Assembly: GCF_002197815.1 (NCBI RefSeq)
Contig: NZ_NIUB01000007.1
Coordinates: 1 to 64,000, forward strand
Length of the DNA stretch: 64,000 nucleotides
Source: Pseudomonas oleovorans subsp. oleovorans
Lineage (GTDB): Bacteria > Pseudomonadota > Gammaproteobacteria > Pseudomonadales > Pseudomonadaceae
Direction of reading: 5' to 3'
Below, piece by piece: positions 15,784 to 27,982 of the stretch; within the stretch, counting starts at the first letter, position 1; each line of letters opens with the position of its first letter. Below the pieces are notes generated by a model. The model was not told the origin of the DNA. It saw nothing but the letters and a program-made list of their open reading frames with translations, and searched no databases. A program made the position numbers and the translations under genes.

Positions 15784-16782
15784 ATGGGCTTGTTGATCGA
15801 TGGCCGCTGGCATGATCAGTGGTATGACACCGGCGACAGCGGCCGCTTCCAACGCGAAAGCGCACAACGGCGCAACTGGGTGACCGCCGATGGCAGTGCC
15901 GGCCCGAGTGGCAGCAGCGGTTTCAAGGCGGAGGCCGGGCGCTATCACCTGTATGTTTCACTGGCCTGCCCCTGGGCTCACCGCACCCTGATCCTGCGCA
16001 AGCTCAAAGGCCTGGAATCGCTGATCGACGTCTCGGTGGTCAGTTGGCTGATGCGCGAGCAAGGCTGGACCTTCGACCGCATCACAGGCTCCAGCGGCGA
16101 TCACCTCGATAACCTGAGCTACATGCACCAGCGCTACACCGCCGATGACCAGCATTACACCGGGCGTGTAACCGTGCCTGTATTGTGGGACAAACAAACG
16201 GGCGGCATCGTTAGCAATGAATCGGCGGAAATCATCCGCATGCTCAACAGCGCCTTCGATGGCCTGACTGGCAACGCTCTGGACCTGTATCCCGAAGCCC
16301 TGCGCGAACGCATCGACTCACTCAATGAGCGCATCTACCCGGCGGTGAACAACGGCGTCTACCGCGCGGGCTTTGCTACCACCCAGGACGCTTACGAAGA
16401 AGCCTTCGACGAATTGTTCGTCATGCTCGACGAACTGGAGGCATTGCTGGCTGACACACGCTATCTGGCCGGTGAGTACCTGACCGAAGCCGATATTCGC
16501 CTGTTCACCACACTGATTCGCTTCGATGCCGTCTATCACGGGCACTTCAAGTGCAACCTGCGACACATCGAGGACTACCCGAACCTGTCCAACTGGCTAC
16601 GCGAGCTCTACCAGTGGCCAGGCATCGCCGAGACGGTGGACTTCACCCACATCAAGTCGCACTACTACGCCAGCCACGCCAGCATCAACCCTACGGGCGT
16701 GATACCCCAAGGGCCGCGGCAGGACTTCATGCGCGCACATGACCGCCAACGCCTGCCGGGCAAAGGTGTGTTCCAGCGTTAG
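15784..16782 (+). CDS. yqjG: Glutathionyl-hydroquinone reductase (xi-class GST)
   Basis: This enzyme uses glutathione to reduce glutathionyl-hydroquinones and related quinone adducts. The 332-aa protein has the family N-terminus (MGLLIDGRWHDQWYDTGDSGRFQRE), the catalytic Cys62 in LACPWAHRTLI, a thioredoxin-like domain to about residue 150 and an all-helical GST domain (TEADIRLFTTLIRFDAVYHGHFKCN). The end has the conserved segment SINPTGVIPQGP. It stands alone with a GGAGG upstream (about 10 nt), and converges on cysG. The cytosolic protein is usually a dimer. Confidence 0.93.
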   Translation: MGLLIDGRWHDQWYDTGDSGRFQRESAQRRNWVTADGSAGPSGSSGFKAEAGRYHLYVSLACPWAHRTLILRKLKGLESLIDVSVVSWLMREQGWTFDRITGSSGDHLDNLSYMHQRYTADDQHYTGRVTVPVLWDKQTGGIVSNESAEIIRMLNSAFDGLTGNALDLYPEALRERIDSLNERIYPAVNNGVYRAGFATTQDAYEEAFDELFVMLDELEALLADTRYLAGEYLTEADIRLFTTLIRFDAVYHGHFKCNLRHIEDYPNLSNWLRELYQWPGIAETVDFTHIKSHYYASHASINPTGVIPQGPRQDFMRAHDRQRLPGKGVFQR

Positions 16783-16837
16783 AAACGCGATGGCTGGTGA
16801 CTTGAAGCCTCGACAACGAGGCTTCAGTCGCGGGGTT

Positions 16838-18226
16838 TCAGATGCTGTTCTGAGCGCCTTCGAACCAAGCGAGCTTGTCACGCAGAGTGACCACTTCCCC
16901 GACGATCACCAGGGTTGGCGCATGTACTTCATGCGCTGCTACCAACTCCGGCAGGGTCGCCAGAGTGCCGGTAAACACGCGTTGATTCTGCGTCGTGCCT
17001 TGCTGCACCAAAGCCGCTGGCGTGGCGCCTGAACGGCCGTGTGCGATCAATTGCGCGCAGATGCCGGGCAGGCCAACCAGCCCCATGTAGAACACCAGGG
17101 TTTGTCCCGGCGATACCAGATCCTGCCAGGGCAGATTGCTGCTGCCATCCTTGAGGTGGCCGGTAACGAAACGTACGGACTGCGCATGATCGCGATGAGT
17201 CAGCGGAATCCCGGCATAGGCTGCGCATCCTGAAGCTGCGGTAATACCCGGCACCACCTGAAACGGAACGCCTTTGGCAGCCAGTTGCTCGATCTCCTCA
17301 CCGCCCCGGCCGAAGATGAACGGATCGCCACCCTTCAGGCGCAGCACCCGCTTGCCCTGCTTCGCCAGGTCGATCAATAGCTGATTGATCTGCTCCTGCG
17401 GTACGGCATGATCGGCGCGGCGCTTGCCGACGTAGATACGCTCCGCATCACGGCGGCACAAATCGATGATCGCCGGCGCCACCAGACGGTCGTACAGCAC
17501 CACGTCGGCCTGCTGCATCAGGCGCAGCGCCCGAAAAGTCAGCAGATCGGGGTCGCCGGGGCCGGCGCCGACCAGATACACCTCACCCAGCGCACGTGGC
17601 GCAGCACCGGCCAGACGCGCCTCCAGCAGACGCTCGCCCTCTTCCAGTTTGCCGGCAAAAACACTCTCGGCGATCTGTCCCTGGAACACATCTTCCCAGA
17701 ATACACGGCGCTGCTGTACGTCGGGGAACAGCTGCTTGACCCGCTCACGAAAGCGCTTGCCCAGGTTGGCCAACTGGCCATAGGTGGCCGGAATCCAGGT
17801 TTCGATCTTGGCGCGGATCAAGCGCGCCAGTACCGGTGCGTCACCACCGCTGCTGACCGCGACGATCAGCGGCGAGCGGTCGACGATGGCTGGGAAGATC
17901 ACGCTGCACAGAGCCGGCGCATCCACCACGTTGACGGGGATACCCAACGCCTGGGCCTCGGCAGAGATTCGCGCATTGAGCGGCTCGTCGTCGGTCGCGG
18001 CAATCACCAGGCCAACGCCCTGCAGATCATCGCTCTGGTAACCGCGCAGGAAAACACCCTGCTCGCCGGCCATGGCCTGCAGCTCGCGACGGACATCGGG
18101 CGCCACAACCCGCAGGCATGCGCCCGCTTCGGCCAGCAGGCGCGCTTTACGCAGCGCCACCTCGCCGCCGCCGACGACCAGCACCGGGCGACCCTGCAGC
18201 TTGTGGAACAGCGGAAGAAATTGCAT
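16838..18226 (-). CDS. cysG: Siroheme synthase CysG
   Basis: This trifunctional enzyme makes siroheme for sulfite and nitrite reductases. The N-terminal half (1-145) is the precorrin-2 dehydrogenase/ferrochelatase, with NAD-binding [17 protein letters not shown] and the serine-containing [15 protein letters not shown] helical dimerisation region follows. The C-terminal half (about 217-462) is the SAM-dependent uroporphyrinogen III methyltransferase, with [31 protein letters not shown] and [22 protein letters not shown]. The ATG at 18226 ([13 protein letters not shown]) has GAGG upstream and is the usual start. It lies 130 bp after serS; a perfect hairpin sits between them. Confidence 0.97.
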   Translation of the reverse strand: MQFLPLFHKLQGRPVLVVGGGEVALRKARLLAEAGACLRVVAPDVRRELQAMAGEQGVFLRGYQSDDLQGVGLVIAATDDEPLNARISAEAQALGIPVNVVDAPALCSVIFPAIVDRSPLIVAVSSGGDAPVLARLIRAKIETWIPATYGQLANLGKRFRERVKQLFPDVQQRRVFWEDVFQGQIAESVFAGKLEEGERLLEARLAGAAPRALGEVYLVGAGPGDPDLLTFRALRLMQQADVVLYDRLVAPAIIDLCRRDAERIYVGKRRADHAVPQEQINQLLIDLAKQGKRVLRLKGGDPFIFGRGGEEIEQLAAKGVPFQVVPGITAASGCAAYAGIPLTHRDHAQSVRFVTGHLKDGSSNLPWQDLVSPGQTLVFYMGLVGLPGICAQLIAHGRSGATPAALVQQGTTQNQRVFTGTLATLPELVAAHEVHAPTLVIVGEVVTLRDKLAWFEGAQNSI

Positions 18227-18267
18227 AAAGTCAGCCTCGAATGAGGTGGGAAGGCGAACGACGGGCA

Positions 18268-18294
18268 CGTAGGGTGCGCCATGCGCACCCTACG
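18268..18294. repeat. Perfect 12-bp inverted repeat between serS and cysG
   Basis: CGTAGGGTGCGC (18268-18279), loop CAT, GCGCACCCTACG (18283-18294). It is a REP-like intergenic hairpin of a type often scattered in Pseudomonas genomes. A second imperfect hairpin AAACGGGG/CCCCGTTT lies at about 18318-18345, after the serS stop, and may weakly end serS transcription. Confidence 0.6.
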
Positions 18295-18355
18295 TCCATC
18301 GCCAGGCGCGCCGCTTGTAAACGGGGCAGCCGCACCACCCCGTTTTAGTAGCGGC

Positions 18356-19645
<1,290 letters not shown>

Positions 19646-19710
19646 TCAATACATCGGCGAAAAAAGGTTGCGGCCACCAGCGTGACGCGGGTTGCCGAGT
19701 GTAAAGCCTT

Positions 19711-19755
19711 AGCAGGCTGTTGAAAAACCACCTGCGCTCTTTTCAACAGCCTGCT
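19711..19755. repeat. 16-bp inverted repeat between crcB and serS
   Basis: AGCAGGCTGTTGAAAA (19711-19726) and its exact complement TTTTCAACAGCCTGCT (19740-19755) with a 13-nt spacer. The left boundary of crcB is 6 bp away. It can fold as a bidirectional terminator, although the minus-strand arm is not followed by a U-run. The sequence resembles a repeat found next to genes and insertion sequence ends in several Pseudomonas species. Confidence 0.6.
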
Positions 19756-19761
19756 GCCAGG

Positions 19762-20142
19762 TCAGGCAGCCAAACGAGCCAGGCTCAAACCTGCCCAGGC
19801 CGCCAGCAGACCGCCGATGATGCTGAACGCCAGGTAGCCGAGCGCCTCGACTGCGCGACCACCCTCGATCAGTTTCATGATTTCCAGGCTGAAGGATGAA
19901 AAAGTGGTGAAACCGCCCAAAACGCCGGTAATCAACCCCGTGCGCAGCTCCTGTGGAAGATCGGTACGCGTGAGGAACAGCCCCGAAAGCAAGCCGATCA
20001 ACAGGCAGCCAACGAGGTTGACGGCAAAGGTGCCCAGATAAAAGTGCCTGGGCCAATTGCCCGCGACCCAGCTGGAAGCCAGAAACCGCAGCACCGAGCC
20101 AACCGCGCCCCCAGCAGCTACGGCAAGCGCGACGCGGATCAT
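19762..20142 (-). CDS. crcB: Fluoride exporter CrcB/Fluc
   Basis: CrcB forms dimeric fluoride channels in the inner membrane that protect against fluoride. The 126-aa protein has four hydrophobic segments, the conserved Asn42 (TFAVNLVG) and the signature [10 protein letters not shown] (76-85). The ATG overlaps the rarA stop (ATGA), so it is coupled to rarA; no fluoride riboswitch is seen upstream because there is no free leader. The rarA-crcB-serS order is typical of Pseudomonas. Confidence 0.96.
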   Translation of the reverse strand: MIRVALAVAAGGAVGSVLRFLASSWVAGNWPRHFYLGTFAVNLVGCLLIGLLSGLFLTRTDLPQELRTGLITGVLGGFTTFSSFSLEIMKLIEGGRAVEALGYLAFSIIGGLLAAWAGLSLARLAA

Positions 20143-21464
20143 GGTGCTCTCCTCCGCCTTGGGCTCGCAGCGTCCAGGCTGCGCAAATGCAGCAGCTTGT
20201 CGCGAATCTTCAGCTCCAAGCCGCGCGGCACAGGGTCGTAGTACTGACGCGGCTGCAAGCTCTCGGGGAAGTAATCCTCGCCCGCCGCATAGGCATCCGG
20301 CTCATCGTGCGCGTAACGATATTCGTCACCGTAGCCGAGCTGCTTCATCAGCTTGGTCGGTGCGTTGCGCAGGTGCAGCGGCACCTCCTGCGAACCCTGC
20401 TCGGCCGCATCACGCATGGCTGCCTTGAAAGCTGTGTACACCGCGTTGCTCTTCGGCGCACAGGCCAGATAAACGATGGCCTGTGCCACGGCCAGCTCGC
20501 CTTCCGGGCTGCCCAGGCGCTCCTGCACGTCCCAGGCATTCAGGCACAGGGTCAGGGCGCGCGGGTCGGCGTTGCCGATATCCTCGCTGGCCATGCGCAC
20601 CACACGGCGGGCGATGTACAGCGGGTCGCAGCCGCCGTCGAGCATGCGTGCGTACCAGTACAACGCGCCATCCGGGCTGGAGCCGCGTACCGATTTGTGC
20701 AGGGCGGAAATCTGATCGTAGAAAGCTTCGCCGCCCTTGTCGAAACGGCGGCGGCTGTCGCCCAGCAGGTTCTGCAGCAGCTCCACCCCAATTTCGCCAC
20801 CGTCCTCGGCCAGGTCTGCAGCGTTCTCGAGGAAGTTGAGCAAACGACGGCCATCGCCATCGGCGGCAGCCAGCAGAATCTGAAAAGCCTCGTCCGGCAG
20901 GCGTAGATGGCGTTCGCCCAGGCCTTTCGGGTCGGTCAGAGCGCGATTGACCAGCTTGCGCATCGCCGCCTCATCGAGGCTCTTGAGCACGTAGACGCGG
21001 GCCCGCGAGAGCAGCGCATTGTTCAGCTCGAACGAAGGATTCTCGGTAGTGGCACCAATGAAGATCAGCGTGCCGTCTTCCACGTAGGGCAGAAAGGCGT
21101 CCTGCTGGCTCTTGTTGAAGCGGTGCACTTCATCGACGAAGAGGATGGTACGCCGGCCATACTGCGCCGCGTGCTGCTGAGCCACTTCGACGGCCTGGCG
21201 AATCTCCTTGACCCCGGACAGCACGGCCGAGATGGTCTCGAAATGAGCATCGGTGACCTTGGCCAGCAGGCGCGCCAGGGTCGTCTTGCCCACCCCGGGC
21301 GGCCCCCAGAAGATCATCGAGTGCAAGGCGCCCTGCTCCAGCGCCTCACGCAGCGGTTTGCCCGGCGCCAGCACATGCTCCTGGCCGACGTACTCGTCCA
21401 GGCTGGTAGCACGCAAACGCGCAGCCAGGGGCTGCGCGACGGGTTGGCGACTGAACAGATCCAC
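20139..21464 (-). CDS. rarA: Replication-associated recombination protein A (MgsA/RarA)
   Basis: This AAA+ ATPase acts at stalled replication forks, related to the clamp-loader proteins and human WRNIP1. The 441-aa protein has Walker [10 protein letters not shown] (54-62), Walker [10 protein letters not shown], sensor 1 [12 protein letters not shown] and the C-terminal tetramerisation domain with the conserved [19 protein letters not shown]. It starts at a GTG (21464), 3 nt after the lolA stop, with AGGAG 9 nt before it inside the lolA end. lolA-rarA-crcB is a tight operon. Confidence 0.95.
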   Translation of the reverse strand: MDLFSRQPVAQPLAARLRATSLDEYVGQEHVLAPGKPLREALEQGALHSMIFWGPPGVGKTTLARLLAKVTDAHFETISAVLSGVKEIRQAVEVAQQHAAQYGRRTILFVDEVHRFNKSQQDAFLPYVEDGTLIFIGATTENPSFELNNALLSRARVYVLKSLDEAAMRKLVNRALTDPKGLGERHLRLPDEAFQILLAAADGDGRRLLNFLENAADLAEDGGEIGVELLQNLLGDSRRRFDKGGEAFYDQISALHKSVRGSSPDGALYWYARMLDGGCDPLYIARRVVRMASEDIGNADPRALTLCLNAWDVQERLGSPEGELAVAQAIVYLACAPKSNAVYTAFKAAMRDAAEQGSQEVPLHLRNAPTKLMKQLGYGDEYRYAHDEPDAYAAGEDYFPESLQPRQYYDPVPRGLELKIRDKLLHLRSLDAASPRRRRAP

Positions 21465-21467
21465 GCC

Positions 21468-22094
21468 TTACTCCTGGATGACGTCCGCACCTTCCGGAAT
21501 GTCGAAGGTGAACTGCCCATCATCGACCGGCTCGTTCATCTTCACATTGAGGAACAGGATGTTGGTGCGCTGGCCGATGCTGTCGATCAGTTGCATGTCG
21601 TTGAGCACGCGGTTGCGGAACGACAGACGCAGGCTGTCGAACAGACTGTCCTTGGCCTTGGGCTTGAGGATGAAGTCGACCACGCTGCCGCCTTCCTTGT
21701 AGTCGATCTCGAAGTTCTCGCGAATCTGCGAGACATCACCGGAAAGCAGCAATGCCGGGGTATGGGTCAGGCGCTGATCGAGTGTCTGAATGGTCACCTG
21801 CTCCAGATCCGGGTCGTACAGCCAGACCTTTTCGCCATTGGAGACCAGCAACTGCTCCATGGGTTGATCGGTGTGCCAGCGGAACATGCCCGGACGCTTG
21901 AGCGCCAGTTGCCCTGCAGTTTCCTGCAATTGCGTGCCGCTGGCGTCGAGGGTCAGCTGCGAGAAGCGCGCACTGATGGTCTGGGCCTGGCCGAGTAGCT
22001 CGCTCAGCCGCTTGCTCGCCACCTCTTCATCGGCCTGTGCGTTCAGCAGGGTAAAACTCAGAGCAGCCAGCATCAGCAGGCGAATAACACGCAT
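21468..22094 (-). CDS. lolA: Outer-membrane lipoprotein carrier protein LolA
   Basis: LolA is the periplasmic chaperone that takes lipoproteins from LolCDE to LolB. The 208-aa precursor has a signal peptide [21 protein letters not shown] cut before DEEVAS. The mature part has the LolA fold pattern ([47 protein letters not shown]). The ATG at 22094 with AAGGGG upstream was chosen because it directly precedes the signal peptide. It lies 121 bp after ftsK, the usual order. Confidence 0.96.
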   Translation of the reverse strand: MRVIRLLMLAALSFTLLNAQADEEVASKRLSELLGQAQTISARFSQLTLDASGTQLQETAGQLALKRPGMFRWHTDQPMEQLLVSNGEKVWLYDPDLEQVTIQTLDQRLTHTPALLLSGDVSQIRENFEIDYKEGGSVVDFILKPKAKDSLFDSLRLSFRNRVLNDMQLIDSIGQRTNILFLNVKMNEPVDDGQFTFDIPEGADVIQE

Positions 22095-22215
22095 ATAAAC
22101 CCCTTGAGTCGAATGAGAACGGCGAAGCAACTGCACACCTCGCACTGCTCGGCAGCCCGGGCTGCCGTGAATCCTGTAGACCGCGAAATCAGCGGTTTAT
22201 CCGTGACGGCAACAC

Positions 22216-24624
22216 TCAGTCACGAGATGAACCGGGCGCCAGCACTTCGCGTGAGCCGTTGGTGTTCATCGAGCTGACCACGCCGGCCATTTCCATTGCC
22301 TCGATCATCCGCGCGGCGCGGTTGTAACCGATCTTCAGCTTGCGCTGCACGGCGGAAATGGAAGCACGGCGGCTTTCCAGCACGAAGTTGACGGCTTCGT
22401 CGTACAGCGGATCTTCCTCGCTGCCCTCACCACCCTCACCACTGCCGCCACCCTCGAAGCCGCTGCCACCTTCTTCGGCGCCGGCGAGGATATCTTCGTT
22501 GTAATCCGGCGCGCCACGCAGCTTCCAGGCCTCGACCACGCGATGCACTTCATCGTCGGAGACAAAGGCGCCGTGAACACGAATAGGCAAGCTGGTGCCG
22601 GGCGGCATGTAGAGCATGTCACCGTGGCCAAGCAATTGCTCAGCACCGCCCTGGTCGATGATGGTGCGCGAGTCGATCTTGCTCGAGACCTGGAACGCCA
22701 TGCGGGTCGGGATGTTGGCCTTGATCAGGCCGGTGATCACGTCCACCGAGGGGCGCTGGGTGGCGAGAATCAGGTGAATACCGGCCGCACGCGCCTTCTG
22801 CGCAATACGCGCAATCAGCTCTTCGACCTTCTTGCCAACGATCATCATCATGTCAGCAAATTCGTCGACCACCACCACGATGGTCGGCAGCGGCTTGAGC
22901 AGCGGTGCTTCATCGTCCAGGTTTTCCCGGCGAAACAGCGGGTCAGTCAGCGGCTCGCCAGCCTCGATGGCATCCTTGACCTTGCGGTTGAAGCCCGCCA
23001 GGTTGCGCACGCCCATCTTCGACATCAGCTTGTAGCGACGCTCCATCTCGGCGACGCTCCAGCGCAGGGCGTTGGCCGCCTCCTTCATGTCGGTGACCAC
23101 CGGGCACAGCAGGTGCGGAATGCCCTCGTAGATCGACAACTCGAGCATTTTCGGGTCGATCATGATCAGTTTGGCGTCTTCCGGGCTGGACTTGAACAGA
23201 ATCGACAGAATCATCGCATTCACGCCCACCGACTTACCGGAACCGGTGGTGCCAGCCACCAGCAGGTGCGGCATCTTGGCCAGATCGGTGATCACCGGTT
23301 TGCCGCCGATGTCGTGCCCCAGTGCAAGGGTGACCGGCGACTTGGCCTCGTCATACTCGGGGGTCGACAGCACTTCGGAGAAACGCACGATCTGGCGGTT
23401 CTCGTTGGGAATCTCGATACCGACGGTGGTCTTACCCGGAATGACCTCGACCACACGCACGCTGGTCACGGCCAGCGAGCGCGCCAGATCCTTGGCCAGG
23501 TTGGCGATGCGGCTGACCTTGACCCCGGCAGCCGGCTGAATTTCGTAGCGGGTGATCACCGGGCCCGGGTGGATCGAATCCACCGCCACTTCGACGCCGA
23601 ACTCCTTGAGCTTGATTTCCAGCAGATGGCCGACGCCCTTGAGCGACTCCGGCGAATACTCGACCTTCTTGGCTTCCGCCGGGTCGAGCAGGGAAATCGG
23701 CGGCAAGGTGCCTTCCACCGCGCTGTCAACAAACAACGGCGCCTGTTTTTCCTTCTGCACGCGCTTGCTAGGCTCTGGCGCCTTGACCACTGGCGGCGTG
23801 GCGATGACCGGCGCAGGGCGCCTCTCGCGCTCGCTCATGTGCTTGCTCAGCGACTCTTCGCGCTCGAGCAGACGCTCCTTGACCCTGGCCTGCTCACGAC
23901 GATCGGACACCACCGGCGCGGCCACCTCGATAACGCGTTCGTCCAGCTCGCGCAGCTGGATCTTCATCTGCTTGCGTTCGCTGCGGGCGTTCCACCAGCT
24001 GGTGATGGCACCATGAATCAGCTCGAGCAGATCGAGGGTGATCTTGCCAGTCAGATCCATCACGCGGAACCAGGACAGGTCGGTGAATACGGTCAAACCG
24101 AACAGGAACAGCGCCAGAAAAATCAGCGTACTGCCCTGTACGTTCAGCGCATGCACGGCCAAATCGCCCAGGCTGGCACCCAGCATGCCGCCGCCGGAAC
24201 CCTGCATGCCGGCCGCGGCGGCAAAATGAATGTCACCCAACGCTGCGCCGGAAAGAATCAGAAAGACCAGACCGATGCTGTGCCAGGAAAACAGCCAGCC
24301 ATTCCAGTGCCAGGGTTGATTACGGGTGCGAAACACCTGCCAGGTCTTGGCGGCCAGCAACAGGGGGAAGATGTAGGCGAAGTAACCCAGGGCGCCGAAC
24401 AACGCGCTGGAGAGCCAAGCACCAATACTGCCACCGGCATTGATGATGCGCTCGACCTGCACGCTGTTGTCCCAGGCCGGATCAGCCACGTTATAGGTCA
24501 ACAGTGCCATCAGCAGGTACAGGCACATCGCGCCCAGGGCGATCAACGCGCCTTCCTTCAGTCGATACTGAAGCTTGTGGCGCCAGTCGGTAATCTGGGT
24601 GGTGGAATTCTTCAAAACAGCCAT
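22216..24624 (-). CDS. ftsK: DNA translocase FtsK
   Basis: FtsK couples cell division to chromosome dimer resolution by pumping DNA at the septum and activating XerCD at dif. The 802-aa protein has four membrane segments in the first 200 residues, a linker rich in Arg, Glu and Pro (about 210-310), and a RecA-like motor with Walker [11 protein letters not shown] (around residue 460) and Walker [15 protein letters not shown]. The C-terminal gamma winged helix ([30 protein letters not shown]) reads KOPS sites. A Gly/Glu-rich insertion ([18 protein letters not shown]) precedes gamma. The ATG at 24624 has a GGA upstream and fits other FtsK starts; the open frame continues 39 codons further. Confidence 0.96.
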   Translation of the reverse strand: MAVLKNSTTQITDWRHKLQYRLKEGALIALGAMCLYLLMALLTYNVADPAWDNSVQVERIINAGGSIGAWLSSALFGALGYFAYIFPLLLAAKTWQVFRTRNQPWHWNGWLFSWHSIGLVFLILSGAALGDIHFAAAAGMQGSGGGMLGASLGDLAVHALNVQGSTLIFLALFLFGLTVFTDLSWFRVMDLTGKITLDLLELIHGAITSWWNARSERKQMKIQLRELDERVIEVAAPVVSDRREQARVKERLLEREESLSKHMSERERRPAPVIATPPVVKAPEPSKRVQKEKQAPLFVDSAVEGTLPPISLLDPAEAKKVEYSPESLKGVGHLLEIKLKEFGVEVAVDSIHPGPVITRYEIQPAAGVKVSRIANLAKDLARSLAVTSVRVVEVIPGKTTVGIEIPNENRQIVRFSEVLSTPEYDEAKSPVTLALGHDIGGKPVITDLAKMPHLLVAGTTGSGKSVGVNAMILSILFKSSPEDAKLIMIDPKMLELSIYEGIPHLLCPVVTDMKEAANALRWSVAEMERRYKLMSKMGVRNLAGFNRKVKDAIEAGEPLTDPLFRRENLDDEAPLLKPLPTIVVVVDEFADMMMIVGKKVEELIARIAQKARAAGIHLILATQRPSVDVITGLIKANIPTRMAFQVSSKIDSRTIIDQGGAEQLLGHGDMLYMPPGTSLPIRVHGAFVSDDEVHRVVEAWKLRGAPDYNEDILAGAEEGGSGFEGGGSGEGGEGSEEDPLYDEAVNFVLESRRASISAVQRKLKIGYNRAARMIEAMEMAGVVSSMNTNGSREVLAPGSSRD

Positions 24625-24738
24625 TTCCTGCGCCCTTGGCGCGTCCATCTGGTGGTTGATCACAAGCGACTTATTGTAGGGCCAGCCTGACGCCGAGGCC
24701 AATTGCCAAGCTCCCGCACCCACCCTGCTTCGGTGTAG

Positions 24739-25767
<1,029 letters not shown>

Positions 25768-25822
25768 TGGACAAGGGCGAGCCGCCCCGCTCGCCCTCCC
25801 CCGCCCCAATGGACAAGCGCGC

Positions 25823-26503
25823 ATGCTGACCTGGCTGCAACGTGACTCCCTGCAGTTCCCGCCACTGGCAAAAGCCATGCGCGAACCCAACGGCCTGCTC
25901 GCTGCTGGTGGCGACCTGAGCGCCGACCGCCTGATCAGCGCCTATCGGCACGGCTGCTTTCCCTGGTTTCAGGATGGCCAGCCGATTCTCTGGTGGTCAC
26001 CCGATCCGCGTACCGTTCTGTTCCCCGAGGAGCTGCATGTCTCCCGCAGCCTGGCCAAGCTGCTGCGCCAGCAGCGCTACCGCGTCACCTTCGATCAGGA
26101 CTTCGCCGCCGTCATACAGGCCTGCGCCGAGCCGCGCACCTACGCCGATGGCACCTGGATTACCCGTAGCATGCAGGAGGCTTACCTGCAGCTGCATGAG
26201 CGCGGCATCGCCCACTCGGTGGAAGTCTGGCAGGAGGATCAACTGGTCGGCGGGCTTTACGGCCTGGCGATGGGGCAGCTGTTCTTCGGCGAATCCATGT
26301 TCAGCCGCGCCGACAATGCCTCGAAAGTCGGTTTCGCCACACTGGTCGGCAAACTTCGAGACTGGGGCTTTGTACTCATCGACTGCCAGATGCCCACACA
26401 GCACCTGCGCAGCTTCGGCGCCAGGGCCATACCGCGCGCCAGCTTCGCCGAATACCTCAAGTGTCACCTCGATCTGCCCACCGGAGCAGATTGGCTCGCC
26501 TAG
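25823..26503 (+). CDS. aat: Leucyl/phenylalanyl-tRNA-protein transferase
   Basis: Aat adds Leu or Phe from tRNA to proteins starting with Lys or Arg, creating N-degrons for ClpS/ClpAP. The 226-aa protein carries the family segments [45 protein letters not shown] and [19 protein letters not shown]. It is followed after 54 bp by bpt, which has a related activity, and further on by clpA and clpS, so the whole pathway is clustered. The ATG at 25823 is the usual start. Confidence 0.97.
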   Translation: MLTWLQRDSLQFPPLAKAMREPNGLLAAGGDLSADRLISAYRHGCFPWFQDGQPILWWSPDPRTVLFPEELHVSRSLAKLLRQQRYRVTFDQDFAAVIQACAEPRTYADGTWITRSMQEAYLQLHERGIAHSVEVWQEDQLVGGLYGLAMGQLFFGESMFSRADNASKVGFATLVGKLRDWGFVLIDCQMPTQHLRSFGARAIPRASFAEYLKCHLDLPTGADWLA

Positions 26504-26557
26504 TCGATCTTCGCAGCCTGGCATACACTCTTTATCAGGCTTCCCCGAGACACCGCC

Positions 26558-27265
26558 ATGACCGAGCTGGCCCGCCTGAAGTTCTATGCCACTCAACCCC
26601 ATCCATGCAGCTATCTGCCGGAAGAACAGGCCACCACCCTGTTTCTCGACCCCAGCCAGCCCATGGATGTGCTGGTTTATGCAGAACTTTCGGAAATGGG
26701 CTTTCGCCGCAGCGGCGACCACCTCTACCGACCGCATTGCCAGCAGTGCACCGCCTGCATTCCTGCACGCATTCCTGCTGCGCGCTTCACACCTAACCGC
26801 CAGCAGCGGCGCATCCTCAAACGCAATGAAGACATCGTAATTCGCTGCGTGCGCCCGGCATTCACTGAAGAGTATTACGATCTCTACGTGGGCTATATCG
26901 AGCAGCGCCATGCCGATGGTGACATGTACCCACCGAGCCGTGACCAGTTCTCGACCTTTCTGATTCGCGACCTGCCGTTCTCACGCTTCTACGAGTTTCG
27001 TCTGCAAGGCAGATTGGTCGCCATCGCAGTCACTGACGTTCTGCCAAACGGTCTGTCAGCGGTTTATACCTTCTATGACCCCACCGAAGAACGCCGCAGC
27101 CTGGGGCGATTCGCCATCCTCTGGCAAATCGGCGAGGCCGAGCGCCTGGGGCTGGAGGCCGTCTACCTCGGCTACTGGATCAAGAATTGTCGGAAGATGA
27201 ACTACAAGACCCAGTACCGCCCCATCGAACTATTCGTTAATCAGCGCTGGACACTGCTTACCTAG
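26558..27265 (+). CDS. bpt: Aspartate/glutamate leucyltransferase (arginyltransferase family)
   Basis: Bpt adds leucine from Leu-tRNA to proteins that start with Asp or Glu. The 235-aa protein has the ATE1-like N-terminus with the cysteine pattern HPCSYL and [14 protein letters not shown], and the C-terminal domain [22 protein letters not shown] and [23 protein letters not shown]. Length equals that of other pseudomonads. The stop codon TAG is at the same time the first three bases of a MITE-like element inserted behind the gene. Confidence 0.96.
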   Translation: MTELARLKFYATQPHPCSYLPEEQATTLFLDPSQPMDVLVYAELSEMGFRRSGDHLYRPHCQQCTACIPARIPAARFTPNRQQRRILKRNEDIVIRCVRPAFTEEYYDLYVGYIEQRHADGDMYPPSRDQFSTFLIRDLPFSRFYEFRLQGRLVAIAVTDVLPNGLSAVYTFYDPTEERRSLGRFAILWQIGEAERLGLEAVYLGYWIKNCRKMNYKTQYRPIELFVNQRWTLLT

Positions 27266-27530
27266 GGTCTGTTGCCGTTTCGCGCACGGCCGCAACGGAG
27301 CCAGTTTTTGCGTGGGGCTAGGCGCGAGACGCGAAGTTTGGTCGCCCAAATGAGCCGTCGAGTAACGACGTACCACGCAAAAACTGGCCGTCCCTTCGGG
27401 TTGCGCGGCAAATTGCGCCATGCGTCGTTGCGGGATTTGGCAAGGGAACGACCATTACCTGCATCCCGCGCCTCGCGTGGCGCAATTTGGCGCAGCAACG
27501 CGGCTCGCGTCGAAACGGCAACAGACCCTA
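27263..27530. mobile_element. MITE-like element with 20-bp perfect terminal inverted repeats
   Basis: A 268-bp non-coding element with ends TAGGGTCTGTTGCC... and ...GGCAACAGACCCTA; the 20-bp terminal repeats (27263-27282, 27511-27530) are exact complements. Inside, GCCAGTTTTTGCGTGG (27300-27315) and its complement (27373-27388), and a 20-nt pair with two mismatches around GGCAAATTGCGCC / GGCGCAATTTGGC, allow extensive folding. Possible target duplications are TA (within the repeats) or ACC on both sides. No open frame for a transposase is present, so it would need an enzyme supplied in trans. Confidence 0.75.
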
Positions 27531-27668
27531 ACCTCTCAGCCACCATCCCAGTCAGTTCGACACTCCAAGCCACTTGGCGCAGCCCACTGTTTTCGGGCAC
27601 AATGCACGCCGCTTTTGCCTGGCGCCAGTTGCACCGGGCCATTTCCTGGATACCGAGGGCTTTACTGC

Positions 27669-27887
27669 ATGTCGAAAGAAGACAGCTTCGAAATGGAAGG
27701 CACTGTCGTCGACACCCTGCCCAACACCATGTTCCGCGTGGAGTTGGAAAACGGGCACGTCGTTACCGCGCACATCTCCGGCAAGATGCGCAAGAACTAC
27801 ATCCGCATTCTCACTGGTGACAAGGTGCGCGTTGAGCTGACGCCTTATGACTTGAGCAAGGGCCGCATTACCTACCGCGCCCGTTAA
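27669..27887 (+). CDS. infA: Translation initiation factor IF-1
   Basis: IF-1 binds the A site of the 30S subunit during initiation. The 72-aa protein is a single S1/OB fold ([64 protein letters not shown], shown here by its invariant segments MRKNYIRI and YDLSKGRI). Start [11 protein letters not shown] is invariant in the genus. It lies between bpt and clpA, the standard order, and converges on clpA with a shared terminator. Its promoter must lie between the MITE-like element (ends 27530) and 27668. Confidence 0.98.
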
Positions 27888-27898
27888 GCCAAGCACCA

Positions 27899-27934
27899 AA
27901 CGAAAACGCCCGGCATATGCCGGGCGTTTTCGTT
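27899..27934. terminator. Bidirectional terminator between infA and clpA
   Basis: A perfect 18-bp inverted repeat AACGAAAACGCCCGGCAT / ATGCCGGGCGTTTTCGTT with A- and T-rich outer ends. It serves convergent infA (plus) and clpA (minus). Confidence 0.92.
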
Positions 27935-27982
27935 GACTTACTGAAAGCCACCAGGGCTTTCAGTGCACTTGAGGCCATTCGA

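Noticed and set aside
22543..24690. 715-aa open frame opposite ftsK
   Set aside because: Antisense shadow of ftsK, with His/Gln/Arg-rich composition typical of such frames.
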